Below are positions 27,271 to 35,918 of a stretch of DNA of 64,000 bases, piece by piece. A program made the position numbers and the translations under genes. Below the pieces are notes generated by a model that was not told the origin of the DNA, made no database searches, and was given only the letters and a program-made list of their open reading frames with translations. The stretch is from Prado023 sp963700475 (lineage in GTDB: Bacteria > Actinomycetota > Actinomycetes > S36-B12 > CAIYMF01): the NCBI GenBank assembly GCA_963700475.1, contig CAVOXR010000015.1, positions 124,001-188,000 of the forward strand, written 5' to 3'. Position 1 is the stretch's first letter. Each line of letters opens with the position of its first letter.

Positions 27271-28059
27271 TCAGCGCATCGCCCGGCGGTAGGCCGCGGG
27301 CGGACGGCCGGCGTCGCGCAGGAACCGCTCATAGAACCGGCTGGTCGACCCGAACCCGGCGCGCAGCGCGATCTCGCTCGTGGTCGCGTCGGTCGAGATG
27401 AGCAGGCGTTGCGCCTCGGCGACGCGGCACTGCGCCAGGTACTCGCCGATCGTCACGCCCATCTCCCGGCGGAACGCCGCGGCCGCTGTGCTGGGGTGCA
27501 GGTGCACGGCTGCCGCGACGTCGGCCACGGCCAACGGCTCGCGGAAGTGCGTGGAGATGTAGGACGCCATCTCCGTGGCGGGGGCGTAGGTGCTGGTCGG
27601 TGCGCTCAGGTTGCTCAGGGTCGCAGCACGCACCAGGCAGGCCTGGGCCTCAAGGCGGACGGCCTGGGTGAGCGCAGGTGAGGCGCCGATGTCGCGCTGC
27701 CAGGAGTCCATGCTCGCCTCGAGCAGGGGCGGGGCGTCGAAGGTCGAGAGGCCCCCGCGCAGCATGCTGCCGGTGAACGCTGCTGGCAGCGACCACGCGA
27801 GAACCTCGACGAGGGGAACGGTCAGCCAGGCCACGGCCACGCCGTCATCATGGTCGGCCACGCGATGGGGGAGCCCGGCCCAGAACACCGCACACACGCC
27901 GTCGGTCAGGTCGTGGCGTCCGCCGGCGTGCTCCAGCACCGCCGCACCACCCAGGGGCAGGATGAGCTCGACATCGTCATGCCGGTGGGCGCGCGCCATC
28001 GCCGGGACGAGGGAGACGCCACAGGCCAAGCCGAAGACCTCATGGAGTGGCGCGATCAC
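27271..28059 (-). CDS. AraC-family transcriptional regulator
   Basis: This 262-residue protein has an N-terminal cupin-like effector domain, with RAHRHDDVELILPLGG near 24-39, and a C-terminal pair of helix-turn-helix motifs from about 165. The second motif ends in the family signature SEIALRAGFGSTSRFYERF. It is transcribed away from the PhyH-type oxygenase gene with only 76 bases between the starts, the usual arrangement of an AraC regulator and its target. The ligand is unknown. Confidence 0.9.
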   Translation of the reverse strand: MIAPLHEVFGLACGVSLVPAMARAHRHDDVELILPLGGAAVLEHAGGRHDLTDGVCAVFWAGLPHRVADHDDGVAVAWLTVPLVEVLAWSLPAAFTGSMLRGGLSTFDAPPLLEASMDSWQRDIGASPALTQAVRLEAQACLVRAATLSNLSAPTSTYAPATEMASYISTHFREPLAVADVAAAVHLHPSTAAAAFRREMGVTIGEYLAQCRVAEAQRLLISTDATTSEIALRAGFGSTSRFYERFLRDAGRPPAAYRRAMR

Positions 28060-28135
28060 AGTGACGCGAGGATCTGGGAAGGATTGGCCACCATGGGAGA
28101 AGTATGCCGGGATACGCTGCCCCTAGCCTCCTTGC

Positions 28136-29050
28136 ATGACCCAGACGACGCCTGCCACGCACCCGATCGACCTTGACCGGGGGCTGCTCACGCCCGAGCA
28201 GGTCGCACAGTTCGACCGCGAGGGCTACCTCGTGCTCAAGGGGCGCATCGATCCCGACCTGCTTGCCCGGCTGCGGACGGCCTCCGAGCGGTGGATGGCC
28301 GACGGGGTCGCCCAGGGCCCGCAGGCCGGAAGCGACTGGCTCTTCGCCGACCGGCCATCCGGGACGGTGATGTGGCGGGTCGACTACATCCACGGCAAGG
28401 GGGAGCCCGCCTCGCTCGAGCTGCTCGGGTCGCGCGCGGTGCTGGGGATCGCCGAGAGCCTGGCCGGCCCCGACTTCGTGCCCACGTACGAGTCGATGGT
28501 GATGAAGTCCGCCGGAGATGGCGCGCCCGTGCCGTGGCACCAGGACGCGGTGCACGCCCGCCGGCACCGGCTGTTCAACGTCGACATCTACCTCGACGAC
28601 TCACGCCGCGGCGCAGGTGCGCTGCACGTGATCCCGGGGTCGCAGGTGCGGCGCACCGACGCGTGCGCGCTGGCCGAGACGTACGGCTGGGAGCTGCCCG
28701 GGGCGATCGAGGTCGAGCTCGAGGCAGGCGATGTGCTGGTGCACGACGACATGATCGTGCACGGCTCGCCGCCAGCCGCGGGCAATGCGTTGCGGCGGAC
28801 GATCTACTTCGAGTTCCGCGCGGCCCAGTCGATCCTCGAGGACGGCCCGTGGACGCCGGAGTGGATGGACGCGCGGCTGCGGCTCGTGCCGCTCGCACTC
28901 GCGGAGCGGGCGAGGTGGGTCAGCCCCGACGAGCGGTTCGAGTGGCATGTCGCGCCGGACCTGCGGCCCGTCGTCTCCGACGACGTCGAAGCCGAGCTGC
29001 GGGTCGTGCACACCGTCCACACGCCCGGGGAGTGGTGCAGCGCCGGCTGA
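28136..29050 (+). CDS. Phytanoyl-CoA dioxygenase (PhyH) family oxygenase
   Basis: This 304-residue non-haem iron and 2-oxoglutarate dioxygenase has the iron-binding WHQDA (His and Asp near 134-136) and a distal His in DMIVHGSPP (about 203-211). The Arg in NALRRTIYFEFR would bind 2-oxoglutarate. The N-terminal LTPEQVAQFDREGYLVLKG is the usual PhyH beginning. The substrate cannot be read from sequence; this superfamily hydroxylates lipids, sugars, amino acids and natural products. It diverges from the AraC gene, which may induce it. Confidence 0.88.
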   Translation: MTQTTPATHPIDLDRGLLTPEQVAQFDREGYLVLKGRIDPDLLARLRTASERWMADGVAQGPQAGSDWLFADRPSGTVMWRVDYIHGKGEPASLELLGSRAVLGIAESLAGPDFVPTYESMVMKSAGDGAPVPWHQDAVHARRHRLFNVDIYLDDSRRGAGALHVIPGSQVRRTDACALAETYGWELPGAIEVELEAGDVLVHDDMIVHGSPPAAGNALRRTIYFEFRAAQSILEDGPWTPEWMDARLRLVPLALAERARWVSPDERFEWHVAPDLRPVVSDDVEAELRVVHTVHTPGEWCSAG

Positions 29051-29141
29051 CTGGATGGGTCCCCGGTGAGATCAGAACAACGCAACCGGCGCGAATCCGG
29101 CGCCCGCGGGCAGGGAGTTCAGGGAATGCTGCCCTAACCCC

Positions 29142-29187
29142 TTGACAGGCGCATAGCCGCGAGACCATTCTGGGCGAGAGCGCTCTC
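29142..29187 (+). promoter_or_regulatory. Promoter with LacI-type operator before the beta-helix gene
   Basis: TTGACA (29142-29147) is a perfect -35 box, and CATTCT (29166-29171) is a weak -10 at 18 bases. GAGAGCGCTCTC (29176-29187) is a perfect 12-base palindrome with central CG, the form of LacI-family operators for plant-polysaccharide genes in actinobacteria. It would cover the transcription start, so repression is expected. The start codon lies 97 to 160 bases downstream. Confidence 0.65.
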
Positions 29188-29346
29188 CCACGCTCCCTCC
29201 TCCGGCCAGGAGCCCGCCCGAACCCCCTCACGTGGGTGCCGGCTGCCCTGAGACCGGTGGCGGCTTCTACTCACGTTGGAGGAATGCCCGTGCAACCACG
29301 TCACTCAGATCCACTGCGACCATCCGAGGGCGCGAAACGAGGGGGA

Positions 29347-31349
29347 ATGCGGCTCCGTCGGGGGCTTCTGGCCGGTGCGCTGGCGCTGGTCACCCTGGCA
29401 GGAACCGGGGCGGCCACCGGGATGGCCTCGGCCGCGCCCGCCGCCGGGGGAACGGCTGTGGCGGCGCAGATCACCACGAAGAAGACCGCGTCGGCCCCGG
29501 ACTTCGGGGAGAACGTGACGATCTTCGACGACACCTGGACCACTGCCGAGATCCAGGCGAAGTTCGATGAGATCCACGCCAAGCAGGTCAGCAACGAGAT
29601 GGGCAGCGATCGCTACGGCCTCTACTTCATGCCGGGCACATACGGCAGCGACGAGGAGCCCCTGCAAGGCAAGGTCGGCTACTACACCGAGGTCGCCGGT
29701 CTGGGCGCGTCGCCGGGCGACGTGCAGATCAACGGGGTCATCGAGGTCAACAACCAGTGCTTCGACGATCCGGACAACCCGGAGTTCATCGGCTGCTTCG
29801 CGCTGAACAACTTCTGGCGCGGCATGTCCAACCTGACCATCAACGTCAAGGCTCCAGGCCGAGGGTGCTATAGCGACACCAATTTCTGGGCCGTGTCGCA
29901 GGCGGTCTCGATGCGCCGAGTGGACGTCAAGGGCGGCAACCTGACGCTGATGGACTACTGCACCGAGCCGGCCTTCGCCAGCGGCGGCTTCATAGCCGAC
30001 TCGAGGGCCGGCTGCTCGTCATCAACGGTTCGCAGCAGCAGTGGTACGCGCGCAACAGCGAGGTTTCCGTCTGGACGAACGCGGTCTGGAACCAGGTCTT
30101 CTCCGGGTGACTTCACGGTCGGGCCAGCCCCAGCGGATTCCGCCTACCCGGACCCGCCGTACACGACTGCTTGACAAGACGCCGCTGAGCCGGGAGAAGC
30201 CGTATCTGTACGTCGACAAGAAGGGCAAGTACCAGGTGCAGGTTCCGTCAGCGCAGCGCAACACGAGTGGAGTCAGCTGGGACACGGGCATGACGCCGGG
30301 ACGGAGCATCCCGATCAGCGACTTCTTCATCGCACGATCCGAGTGACTCGGTGCAGACGATCAACAACCAGCTCGCCCGCGGCAAGAACCTGATCCTGAC
30401 TCCCGGCGTCTACGACGTCGCGAGGAGCATCTCGGTGAAGCGGGCGGACACCGTCGTGCTGGGCATGGGCCTGGCGACCCTGCACGCGGTGGACGGAGCC
30501 ATGCCGCTGACGCTCGCCGACCGGCCGGGCATCATCGTGGCCGGAGTGACCATCGACGCGGGCACTGTCGAGTCGCCGGTGCTGCTGCAGGTCGGCACGA
30601 AGCCAACGGCAACAACGGCAGGAACACGTTGTCCGCAACAACCCGACCACGCTGTCCGACGTGTACTTCCGCGTCGGCGGTCCGTACGTCGGCAAGGTCG
30701 ACGTGGCCATGCGAGGTCAACAGCGACAACGTCCTGATCGACCACACCTGGGTGTGGCGCGCAGATCACGGTATCGAGGGCTTCGACCGCACTGGAGGCA
30801 ACCTTCGGCGACACCGAGCGCTGGCGGACCAACATCGGGCGCAACGGCGTCGTGGTCAACGGCGACGACGTCACGCGACCGGCCTCTTCGTCGAGCACTT
30901 CCAGGAGTACAACACGATCTGGAACGGCGAGAACGGCCGCGTCCTGCTCTACCAGAACGAGCTGCCCTACGACCCGCCCACCCAGGCGGACTGGACACAG
31001 CCGGACGGCACGCTCGGCTGGGCCGGCTACAAGGTCGCCGACAACGTCAAGTCACCACCAGCTGTGGGGCGGCGGGGTGTACGTGTTCAATCGCAACGAC
31101 CCCTCGATCGTGACCGAGAACGGATACGAGGTGCCCGACACGCCAGGGGTAGTCCTGACCCACGTCATGACGAAGAACCTCAGCGGTCCGGGCGCGATCA
31201 ACTCCGTCGTGAACGGGAACGGTGACAAGGTCGACGGGATCGTGCCGTGCGTCACCCCCGGGGTGCCGGAGAACTGCGGCGAGAAGGCGCAGTTCGAGCC
31301 GCCGAGCTACGTGATCAGTTACAGCGACGGCGTCGCGGTCCTTCCCTGA
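29347..31349 (+). pseudogene. Secreted right-handed beta-helix protein, frame-broken
   Basis: This looks like the actinobacterial secreted parallel-beta-helix proteins often labelled coagulation-factor-5/8-type or adenylyl cyclase by automatic annotation. The true role is probably polysaccharide binding or cleavage. It starts at 29347 (MRLRRG after GAGGGGG; 29284 is an alternative) with a signal peptide ending near MASAAPA. Conserved blocks follow: YGLYFMPGTYG, NNFWRGMSNLTINV, WYARNSEV, SREKPYLYVD, KNLILTPGVYDV, VNGDDVT, GLFVEHFQEYNTIWNGENGR and VPDTPGVVLTHV. They lie in all three frames. I count breaks at about 30005, 30105, 30165, 30338, 30615, 30712, 30800, 30873 and 31052. Protein conservation between breaks is high, so this is a very recent pseudogene or a badly resolved stretch. 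Confidence 0.75.
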
Positions 31350-31374
31350 GGCTGAGACCTGAACATCAGCCCAC

Positions 31375-31416
31375 GCCGCTGGCCCGCATCCCTTCACGGG
31401 GGTGCGGGCCAGCGGC
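31375..31416 (+). terminator. Strong terminator hairpin
   Basis: An 18-pair stem is formed by 31375-31392 (starting GCCGCTGGCCCGC) and 31399-31416, with one G-U pair and a six-base loop TTCACG. It lies 25 bases after the stop of the beta-helix gene and is one of the strongest hairpins in the window. Confidence 0.85.
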
Positions 31417-31478
31417 ATCGAGTCAACTCGCCGCCGGACGAACACGGCGTGCTGCCCGCGTCACACGAGGAGATGACG

Positions 31479-32116
31479 ATGACAGTGTCCCCGACTGCGT
31501 CTGCCCCGGCATCCGTGGCGTGGTACGGCAAGTCCGCTGAGGAGACGGCGTCCGCGGTCGGATTGTCCGTGGACACCGGCCTCAGCGGGACCGAGGCGGC
31601 AGCGCGGCTATCTACGGGGCTGGCGAGATCGGGAGCACCATGGGCCTGGTCGCGTTCTCCCTGATGCTGGTGATCGCCGCGTTCGAGTGCCGCGACGAGA
31701 AGGCCACGGCCCTGCGTTCCGAGACCTTCGACAACCGGACCCTGAACATCACGGCCCTGGTGGAGATCGTGCTGGCCGTCCTGATCGCCCGGGGAGGGGA
31801 CCTGACCTCGCTGCTGGGTGGCGCGGGCCTGACCGAGACCCAGTGGCTCATCGGTGCAGCACCCGCCGTGCTGCTGTTGATCCTCTGGGACTTGGGCAAG
31901 GCCATTGCGCGCTCGCGGTCGGGCAACGAGGCGAAGGGCTCCGTCCCAGGGGGCGAGCGCCTGACTCCGACCACACCGTCACCGGCGACATGCGAGCACA
32001 CACGATGGCCAAGTGGGGGCGGAGCACCCCCACCGGGTGGTGGGTACGGTCAGGGGCCCAGCAGTAGGGCCAGGTGCGCCAGTGACGTGGCCTCGAGTGT
32101 GGGGGCGTTGAAGTAG
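31479..32116 (+). pseudogene. P-type cation ATPase remnant with the core deleted
   Basis: The first 45 residues (MTVSPTASAPASVAWYGKSAEETASAVG onward) are the N-terminal actuator start of a P-type cation-transporting ATPase. From about 31630, in another frame, comes the C-terminal membrane end: MGLVAFSLMLVIAAFECRDE, FDNRTLNITALVEIVLAVLIA and LLLILWDLGKAIARSRSG. About 700 to 800 residues are missing, including the DKTGT phosphorylation loop and most helices. The joint is near 31608-31630. The second frame stays open to 32116, but real homology seems to end near 31925. It cannot transport ions. A GAGGAG site still precedes the ATG at 31479. Confidence 0.75.
32013..32033. terminator. Hairpin between converging genes
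   Basis: GTGGGGG (32013-32019) pairs perfectly with CCCCCAC (32027-32033) around CGGAGCA. It lies just beyond the end of the haloacid-dehalogenase gene on the minus strand and beyond the ATPase remnant on the plus strand. Confidence 0.45.
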
Positions 32117-32742
32117 CTGGGGTAGGTCGCCCCGGTCCGGTTGATCCACGCGGTGCGAAGTCCCGCGAGGTGTGCCCCGTTGATGTCCCACGGATGGACG
32201 GCGACGAGCATCATCTCGGCGGGTCGCGCTCGGCAGCGCCCGGCCGCGTAGGCGTACGCCGGCGGTGCGGGCTTCCAGATCCCGGCGTCCTCGGTCGACA
32301 GGTGGCGATCGACGTGTCCGGCAAGTCCAGTGCGCCCGAACAGCCGCTCCGAGACCGAGGCCTCGGCATTGGTCAGGGTGACCAGCCGCGGTCCGAGCGC
32401 CGCGAGGGCTGGCAGGCCCGAAGGGACGTCGCTGTGAACGCCGAGCTCGTCGAACCCCGCCATGATGTGCGCGATCGCCTCGTCGACGGGTCGGTTCAGG
32501 GCCAGCCCGGTGAGGCTGGACCGCAGCGTGCCGATGGCAAGCTGACCGAAGTGCGCCTGTGCGCGTGCGGCGGTCAACGCCATCCCGTCCAGCAGCAACG
32601 TGGCCAGCCACGTGCGGGTCAAGTGGTCCGGGGCGCCGACGTCGACGAACCGGTCGCCCAGCGGCGAGAGGTCCGAGAGCGTCTCCGAGACGTCGAACAG
32701 CAGCACGCTGGGGGTCTGGGCCGGTGCATCGGGGGCTGACAT
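32050..32742 (-). CDS. Haloacid dehalogenase type II-like HAD hydrolase
   Basis: This 230-residue HAD-superfamily protein has the nucleophile motif LLFDVSETLSDL (about 13-24), motif II in TLTNAEASV, motif III Lys in DAGIWKPAPPAY and motif IV in VAVHPWDINGA. The layout and the WDINGA ending are those of L-2-haloacid dehalogenases, which replace halogen by hydroxyl on short 2-haloacids, but phosphatase activity cannot be excluded. The ATG at 32742 has GGAG some 13 bases upstream. The longer open frame is rich in Arg and Pro and resembles no domain. Confidence 0.86.
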   Translation of the reverse strand: MSAPDAPAQTPSVLLFDVSETLSDLSPLGDRFVDVGAPDHLTRTWLATLLLDGMALTAARAQAHFGQLAIGTLRSSLTGLALNRPVDEAIAHIMAGFDELGVHSDVPSGLPALAALGPRLVTLTNAEASVSERLFGRTGLAGHVDRHLSTEDAGIWKPAPPAYAYAAGRCRARPAEMMLVAVHPWDINGAHLAGLRTAWINRTGATYPSYFNAPTLEATSLAHLALLLGP

Positions 32743-33014
32743 GTCCGTGGGGCTCCGATCGTGTGACGGCTGGATGGACTCGAACAGGTGAGCCTCTTCA
32801 CCTGCGCTCACCGGCACGACGATCCTCCATGTCCGCCTGCGACGCCACGCGGGGAGGCGGCCAGCCGACCGCCCTTCCATAACCCCCACAGCGGTTGCAA
32901 CCAGTTGGACGCATGTGGTCGGATCAGAGGGCTGGTCAGGTGGCTGGTCAGGTGGCAGTGCCCTGACGAGCCTCAACCAGATCCCGGGTCGCACCCAACA
33001 CCACAAGGAGCAAC

Positions 33015-33512
33015 ATGTCTGACAAGCACCTGGTTCTCGCGTTCTTCGCCGACGAGCCCACAGCGGACGCCGCGGCCACCACCGTCAAGGAGTCCGGTGT
33101 GGCCCATGGCGACGCGATCGGCGTCCTGGTCCTCGACGCGGACGGGAAGCTCTCCACGGAGAAGGTCGGCGCCACGAGCGTTGCCGCCGGTGCCGGCATC
33201 GGTGCCTGCCTGCTGGTCCTGGGTCCGGCGTTCCTCGGGTTCGGCGCTGCCACGGCCATCGTCGGGGGCGGTGTCGGAGTTGCCGGCGGCGCGGTGGGCG
33301 GATCCATGCACCACAAGGGCCTCAAGCTCAGCGATGAGGACAAGGCGAGGATCGCCGCTGACCTGACCGCCGGGAAGGCGGCTGTGGGTGTCCTGGCCCA
33401 TGCCGAGGAGGCCCCAGCGGTGGAGGCGAAGCTGGCTGAGCTCGGCGGGACCGCCACCGTTCACGAGGTCCTGGATGAGGCCGCTGTGCAGGCTGGCGCA
33501 GCCGAGGCCTGA
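33015..33512 (+). CDS. DUF1269-like membrane-associated protein
   Basis: This 165-residue protein of unknown function has an N-terminal alpha/beta part (HLVLAFFADEPTADAAA), a Gly/Ala-rich hydrophobic hairpin at about 58-95 and a C-terminal helix-strand part containing GVLAHAEEAPAVEAKLAEL. This matches the DUF1269 type, linked in other bacteria to stress responses. AAGGAG precedes the ATG. A relative of it lies behind the sulfatase at 39362. The gap to the HAD gene (32743-33014) must hold promoters for both divergent genes, but I see no clear boxes. Confidence 0.75.
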   Translation: MSDKHLVLAFFADEPTADAAATTVKESGVAHGDAIGVLVLDADGKLSTEKVGATSVAAGAGIGACLLVLGPAFLGFGAATAIVGGGVGVAGGAVGGSMHHKGLKLSDEDKARIAADLTAGKAAVGVLAHAEEAPAVEAKLAELGGTATVHEVLDEAAVQAGAAEA

Positions 33513-33550
33513 TCCAGGGTCTGATCCAGCACAGCAATAGCCGGGGCGTC

Positions 33551-33573
33551 CCCGGGTGGCTTGCTCACCCGGG
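33551..33573. terminator. Bidirectional terminator hairpin
   Basis: CCCGGGTG (33551-33558) pairs perfectly with CACCCGGG (33566-33573) around GCTTGCT, in the gap between the converging DUF1269-like and acetyltransferase genes. Confidence 0.7.
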
Positions 33574-33591
33574 CGCCCGGGCCGCGCTGGG

Positions 33592-34035
33592 TCAGCCCTC
33601 GCCCGCCCCGTCAAGGTTCGGGGCGCCCAAGGGCTTGCGGAACCACAGGACGGCGGCGCCCCTGGGGAAGTCCGTCACCTGCCCGACGAGCTCGTAGCCG
33701 GTCTTCTCGTAGAGCCGCCGTGCCTGGAAGTCGTACGTGAGGTGAACCGTCTGGGTGCACCCGCGTGCTGCCGCCTCGGCCTCGGCTGCGGCCAGGAGCT
33801 GGGCTCCCAGACCCTGACCGCGCAGGCTCGGGTGGACCCAGAGGCTCTGCAGCTCGCAGCAGTCACCCCAGGTCCAGCCCGTGATCCCGGCAACGATCTG
33901 GTCGCCCTCGCGCACGAAGATGCCCAGCTCGACCTCGTCGCCGAGGCCCATGGCCTTGGTCGCCTCGATCCGGATCTGAGTCTCGAGGAACTCGATGTCG
34001 AGCGGATCAGGTTCAGCCTCGACAGAGAACTCCAC
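33592..34035 (-). CDS. GNAT-family N-acetyltransferase
   Basis: This 147-residue protein transfers an acyl group from acetyl-CoA to an amine. The CoA-binding loop is seen as LWVHPSLRGQGLGAQLL (RxxGxG/A), followed by the helix AAAEAEAAARGC and the usual C-terminal YEKTGYELVG. It closely resembles GNAT proteins of the type that begin with xDPLDIEFLETQIRIEA. The substrate is unknown. It lies 17 bases after the SnoaL-like gene and may share its transcript. Confidence 0.88.
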   Translation of the reverse strand: MEFSVEAEPDPLDIEFLETQIRIEATKAMGLGDEVELGIFVREGDQIVAGITGWTWGDCCELQSLWVHPSLRGQGLGAQLLAAAEAEAAARGCTQTVHLTYDFQARRLYEKTGYELVGQVTDFPRGAAVLWFRKPLGAPNLDGAGEG

Positions 34036-34052
34036 GTCGACCTGCCTGTTCG

Positions 34053-34478
34053 TCAGGCGCCGACGATCTGTTCCACCAACGACAGGTCGTCGAAGTAGGA
34101 CCGGAACGACCGGATCTTGCCGTCACGGAAGTCGGCCACCGTGGCGCCGGCCAGCTGAACGCGGCGTCCGGTTGCCTCGACCGCGACGTCATCGTCCAGG
34201 AGGAATGGGCCGGTGTGGTCAGCTTCGATGACCCACTCGGCGAAGGCCCTGTTGCCGACCTCGTCGACCCCCCGGAAGAGGATGGCCACATTGGAGAAGG
34301 CCATCTCGTGAATGGCCGCCAGGGCGCTGAGCCCGGTCAGCCCGGAGACCGCCATGTAGGGCGACCACCCGACCACATCGTCGGTGAAGATCGACTCGAA
34401 GTCAGCTGCCTCACCGCTGATCTCGGCCTCGATTGCCTTCACCAGCACGTCCTTGCGCGATTCACTCACGTCAGCCAC
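34053..34478 (-). CDS. SnoaL-like/NTF2-fold protein
   Basis: This 141-residue protein has the single-domain NTF2-like fold: an N-terminal helix (RKDVLVKAIEAEISGEA), DDVVGWSPYM, the central strand NRAFAEWVIEADHTG, and the C-terminal FRDGKIRSFRSYFDDLSLVEQI, which is the hallmark ending of SnoaL-like polyketide cyclase or ester-cyclase relatives. Most such proteins bind small ligands, and the enzyme activity is unknown. It probably forms a small operon with the acetyltransferase gene downstream. Confidence 0.82.
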   Translation of the reverse strand: MADVSESRKDVLVKAIEAEISGEAADFESIFTDDVVGWSPYMAVSGLTGLSALAAIHEMAFSNVAILFRGVDEVGNRAFAEWVIEADHTGPFLLDDDVAVEATGRRVQLAGATVADFRDGKIRSFRSYFDDLSLVEQIVGA

Positions 34479-34534
34479 CTATCCCTGCAGTTGTCGAACA
34501 TGTCAACGTCTCCTTGTCGAAGATCCGAACCGGC

Positions 34535-34813
34535 TCAGATCCCGAGGGCCTTCGCCTTGGCCGCCGAGAACTCCTCGTCGGTCAGCACGCCTGAGTCGTG
34601 CAACTGCGCCAGGTGCTCGATCTCGTCGGTCGGACTCGGCGGGGGCGGCGCGTACTGCGGCGCTGCAGCGGCCGGGGCGTACTGCTCTGGCCCCGGGTCG
34701 TCGTACCCCTGGTCGTCGTAGCTCTGTTGCTCGTTGGCCTTCTTGTTCGCGTGGTGAGCCACCGCAGCGCCGGCAACGAGCGCCCGACGCCTGGTCCGTC
34801 GCCTGAATCCCAT
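34535..34813 (-). CDS. Small SHOCT-domain protein
   Basis: This 92-residue protein has a basic start (MGFRRRTRRRALVAGA), a Gln/Asp/Pro-rich low-complexity middle, and a C-terminal SHOCT motif at about 62-91 with LAQLHDSGVLTDEEF. SHOCT motifs are short oligomerisation elements. The ATG at 34813 has AAGGAG six bases upstream; the longer frame is not supported. It diverges from the PRMT-like gene. Confidence 0.8.
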   Translation of the reverse strand: MGFRRRTRRRALVAGAAVAHHANKKANEQQSYDDQGYDDPGPEQYAPAAAAPQYAPPPPSPTDEIEHLAQLHDSGVLTDEEFSAAKAKALGI

Positions 34814-34898
34814 GAAGAACTCCTTAGGTTGATTCGGCCAACCCAACTCTGGGCTTCCGACCCCAGTCGCCAGACCGGGATCCTCCTACACTACTCAC

Positions 34899-35885
34899 AT
34901 GCGAACACCCATTCGGAATCCAGTCGACCCGATGTACGCGGAGATTGAGGTCCACCGGACGATGATCTGCGACCGGGTGCGCACCGAGGCCTTCGAGCGC
35001 GCCATCCGTGCGGTGGTGCGCCCGGGTGACGTGGTTCTCGACGTGGGCGCAGGAAGCGGGATCCTGAGCCTGTTCGCAGCCCGAGCCGGGGCCGCACGCG
35101 TGTACGCAGTGGAACGCACGACTGTCGCGGTCCTGGCCGCCGACCTGGCCGAGGCGAATGGGTTCGGCGAGGTCATCGAGGTGATCCACGGGGACCTCAT
35201 GGACATCGAGCTCCCCGAGAAGGTCGACGTGATCGTCTCGGAGTGGCTCGGAGGCTTCGGGATCGACGAGGGGATGCTGGTCCCAGTCATCGTCGCCCGC
35301 GACCGGTGGCTCAAGCCGGGCGGGGTCATGATCCCCGCCTCGGTCACCGCATGGGCGGGCCTCGTGCACGACCGGTACCTGAGCGACACGGTGGATTTCC
35401 TGCGGGAGCGCCCGTACGGCCTCGACCTCGGACTGCTCGTCGAGACGACGGTCAACGAGATCTCCTACTCCGGCACCTTCCGCCACCTCGCCGCCGCCGA
35501 CAGCCGCTCGCAACCGGGCCTGCTGTGGACGACCGACGCGCACACCATCCCGCTCGAGCTGGCGCGAGCACCTCACGAGGCGGAGGTCACGCTCGAGGTC
35601 CGCGACGCAGGGACGGCCAACGCCCTGGCTCTCTGGTTCAGCGCGGAGCTGGCCCCTGGCGTCTCCCTGTCCATCGGCCCCGGCGACCCACCCACTCACT
35701 GGGGGATGACCACGGCACCACTTCGATGGGCCATCGACCTCACGCCCCCGATGTCCGTCCGGGCCAGGGTCCGCACGGCTCTGGCGCAGCCGATGGGGAC
35801 GTGGACCCGGTGGGCCATCGCGATGCCCGGTGGCGACTGGGAGGAGCACGACGAGCAGTCGGTCTGGGAGGAGATCGACGACTGA
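34899..35885 (+). CDS. PRMT-like SAM-dependent methyltransferase
   Basis: This 328-residue protein resembles protein arginine methyltransferases, which transfer methyl from SAM to arginine side chains. Residues 13-35 (YAEIEVHRTMICDRVRTEAF) correspond to the PRMT helix with HxxMLxDxxRT. Motif I is VLDVGAGSGILSLFAARAG (46-64). The double-E loop SEWLGGFGIDEGML has Glu115 and Glu124. THW is at 266-268, where the PRMT THW loop belongs, and a C-terminal beta-barrel-like part surrounds it. PRMTs are common in eukaryotes and scarce in bacteria. The target is unknown. Small-molecule or ribosomal-protein methylation are alternatives, but the two Glu and THW together are strong. Confidence 0.8.
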   Translation: MRTPIRNPVDPMYAEIEVHRTMICDRVRTEAFERAIRAVVRPGDVVLDVGAGSGILSLFAARAGAARVYAVERTTVAVLAADLAEANGFGEVIEVIHGDLMDIELPEKVDVIVSEWLGGFGIDEGMLVPVIVARDRWLKPGGVMIPASVTAWAGLVHDRYLSDTVDFLRERPYGLDLGLLVETTVNEISYSGTFRHLAAADSRSQPGLLWTTDAHTIPLELARAPHEAEVTLEVRDAGTANALALWFSAELAPGVSLSIGPGDPPTHWGMTTAPLRWAIDLTPPMSVRARVRTALAQPMGTWTRWAIAMPGGDWEEHDEQSVWEEIDD

Positions 35886-35918
35886 GGGGCGGCTGGCCCC
35901 CGGCGGTGCTGTCCGGCG

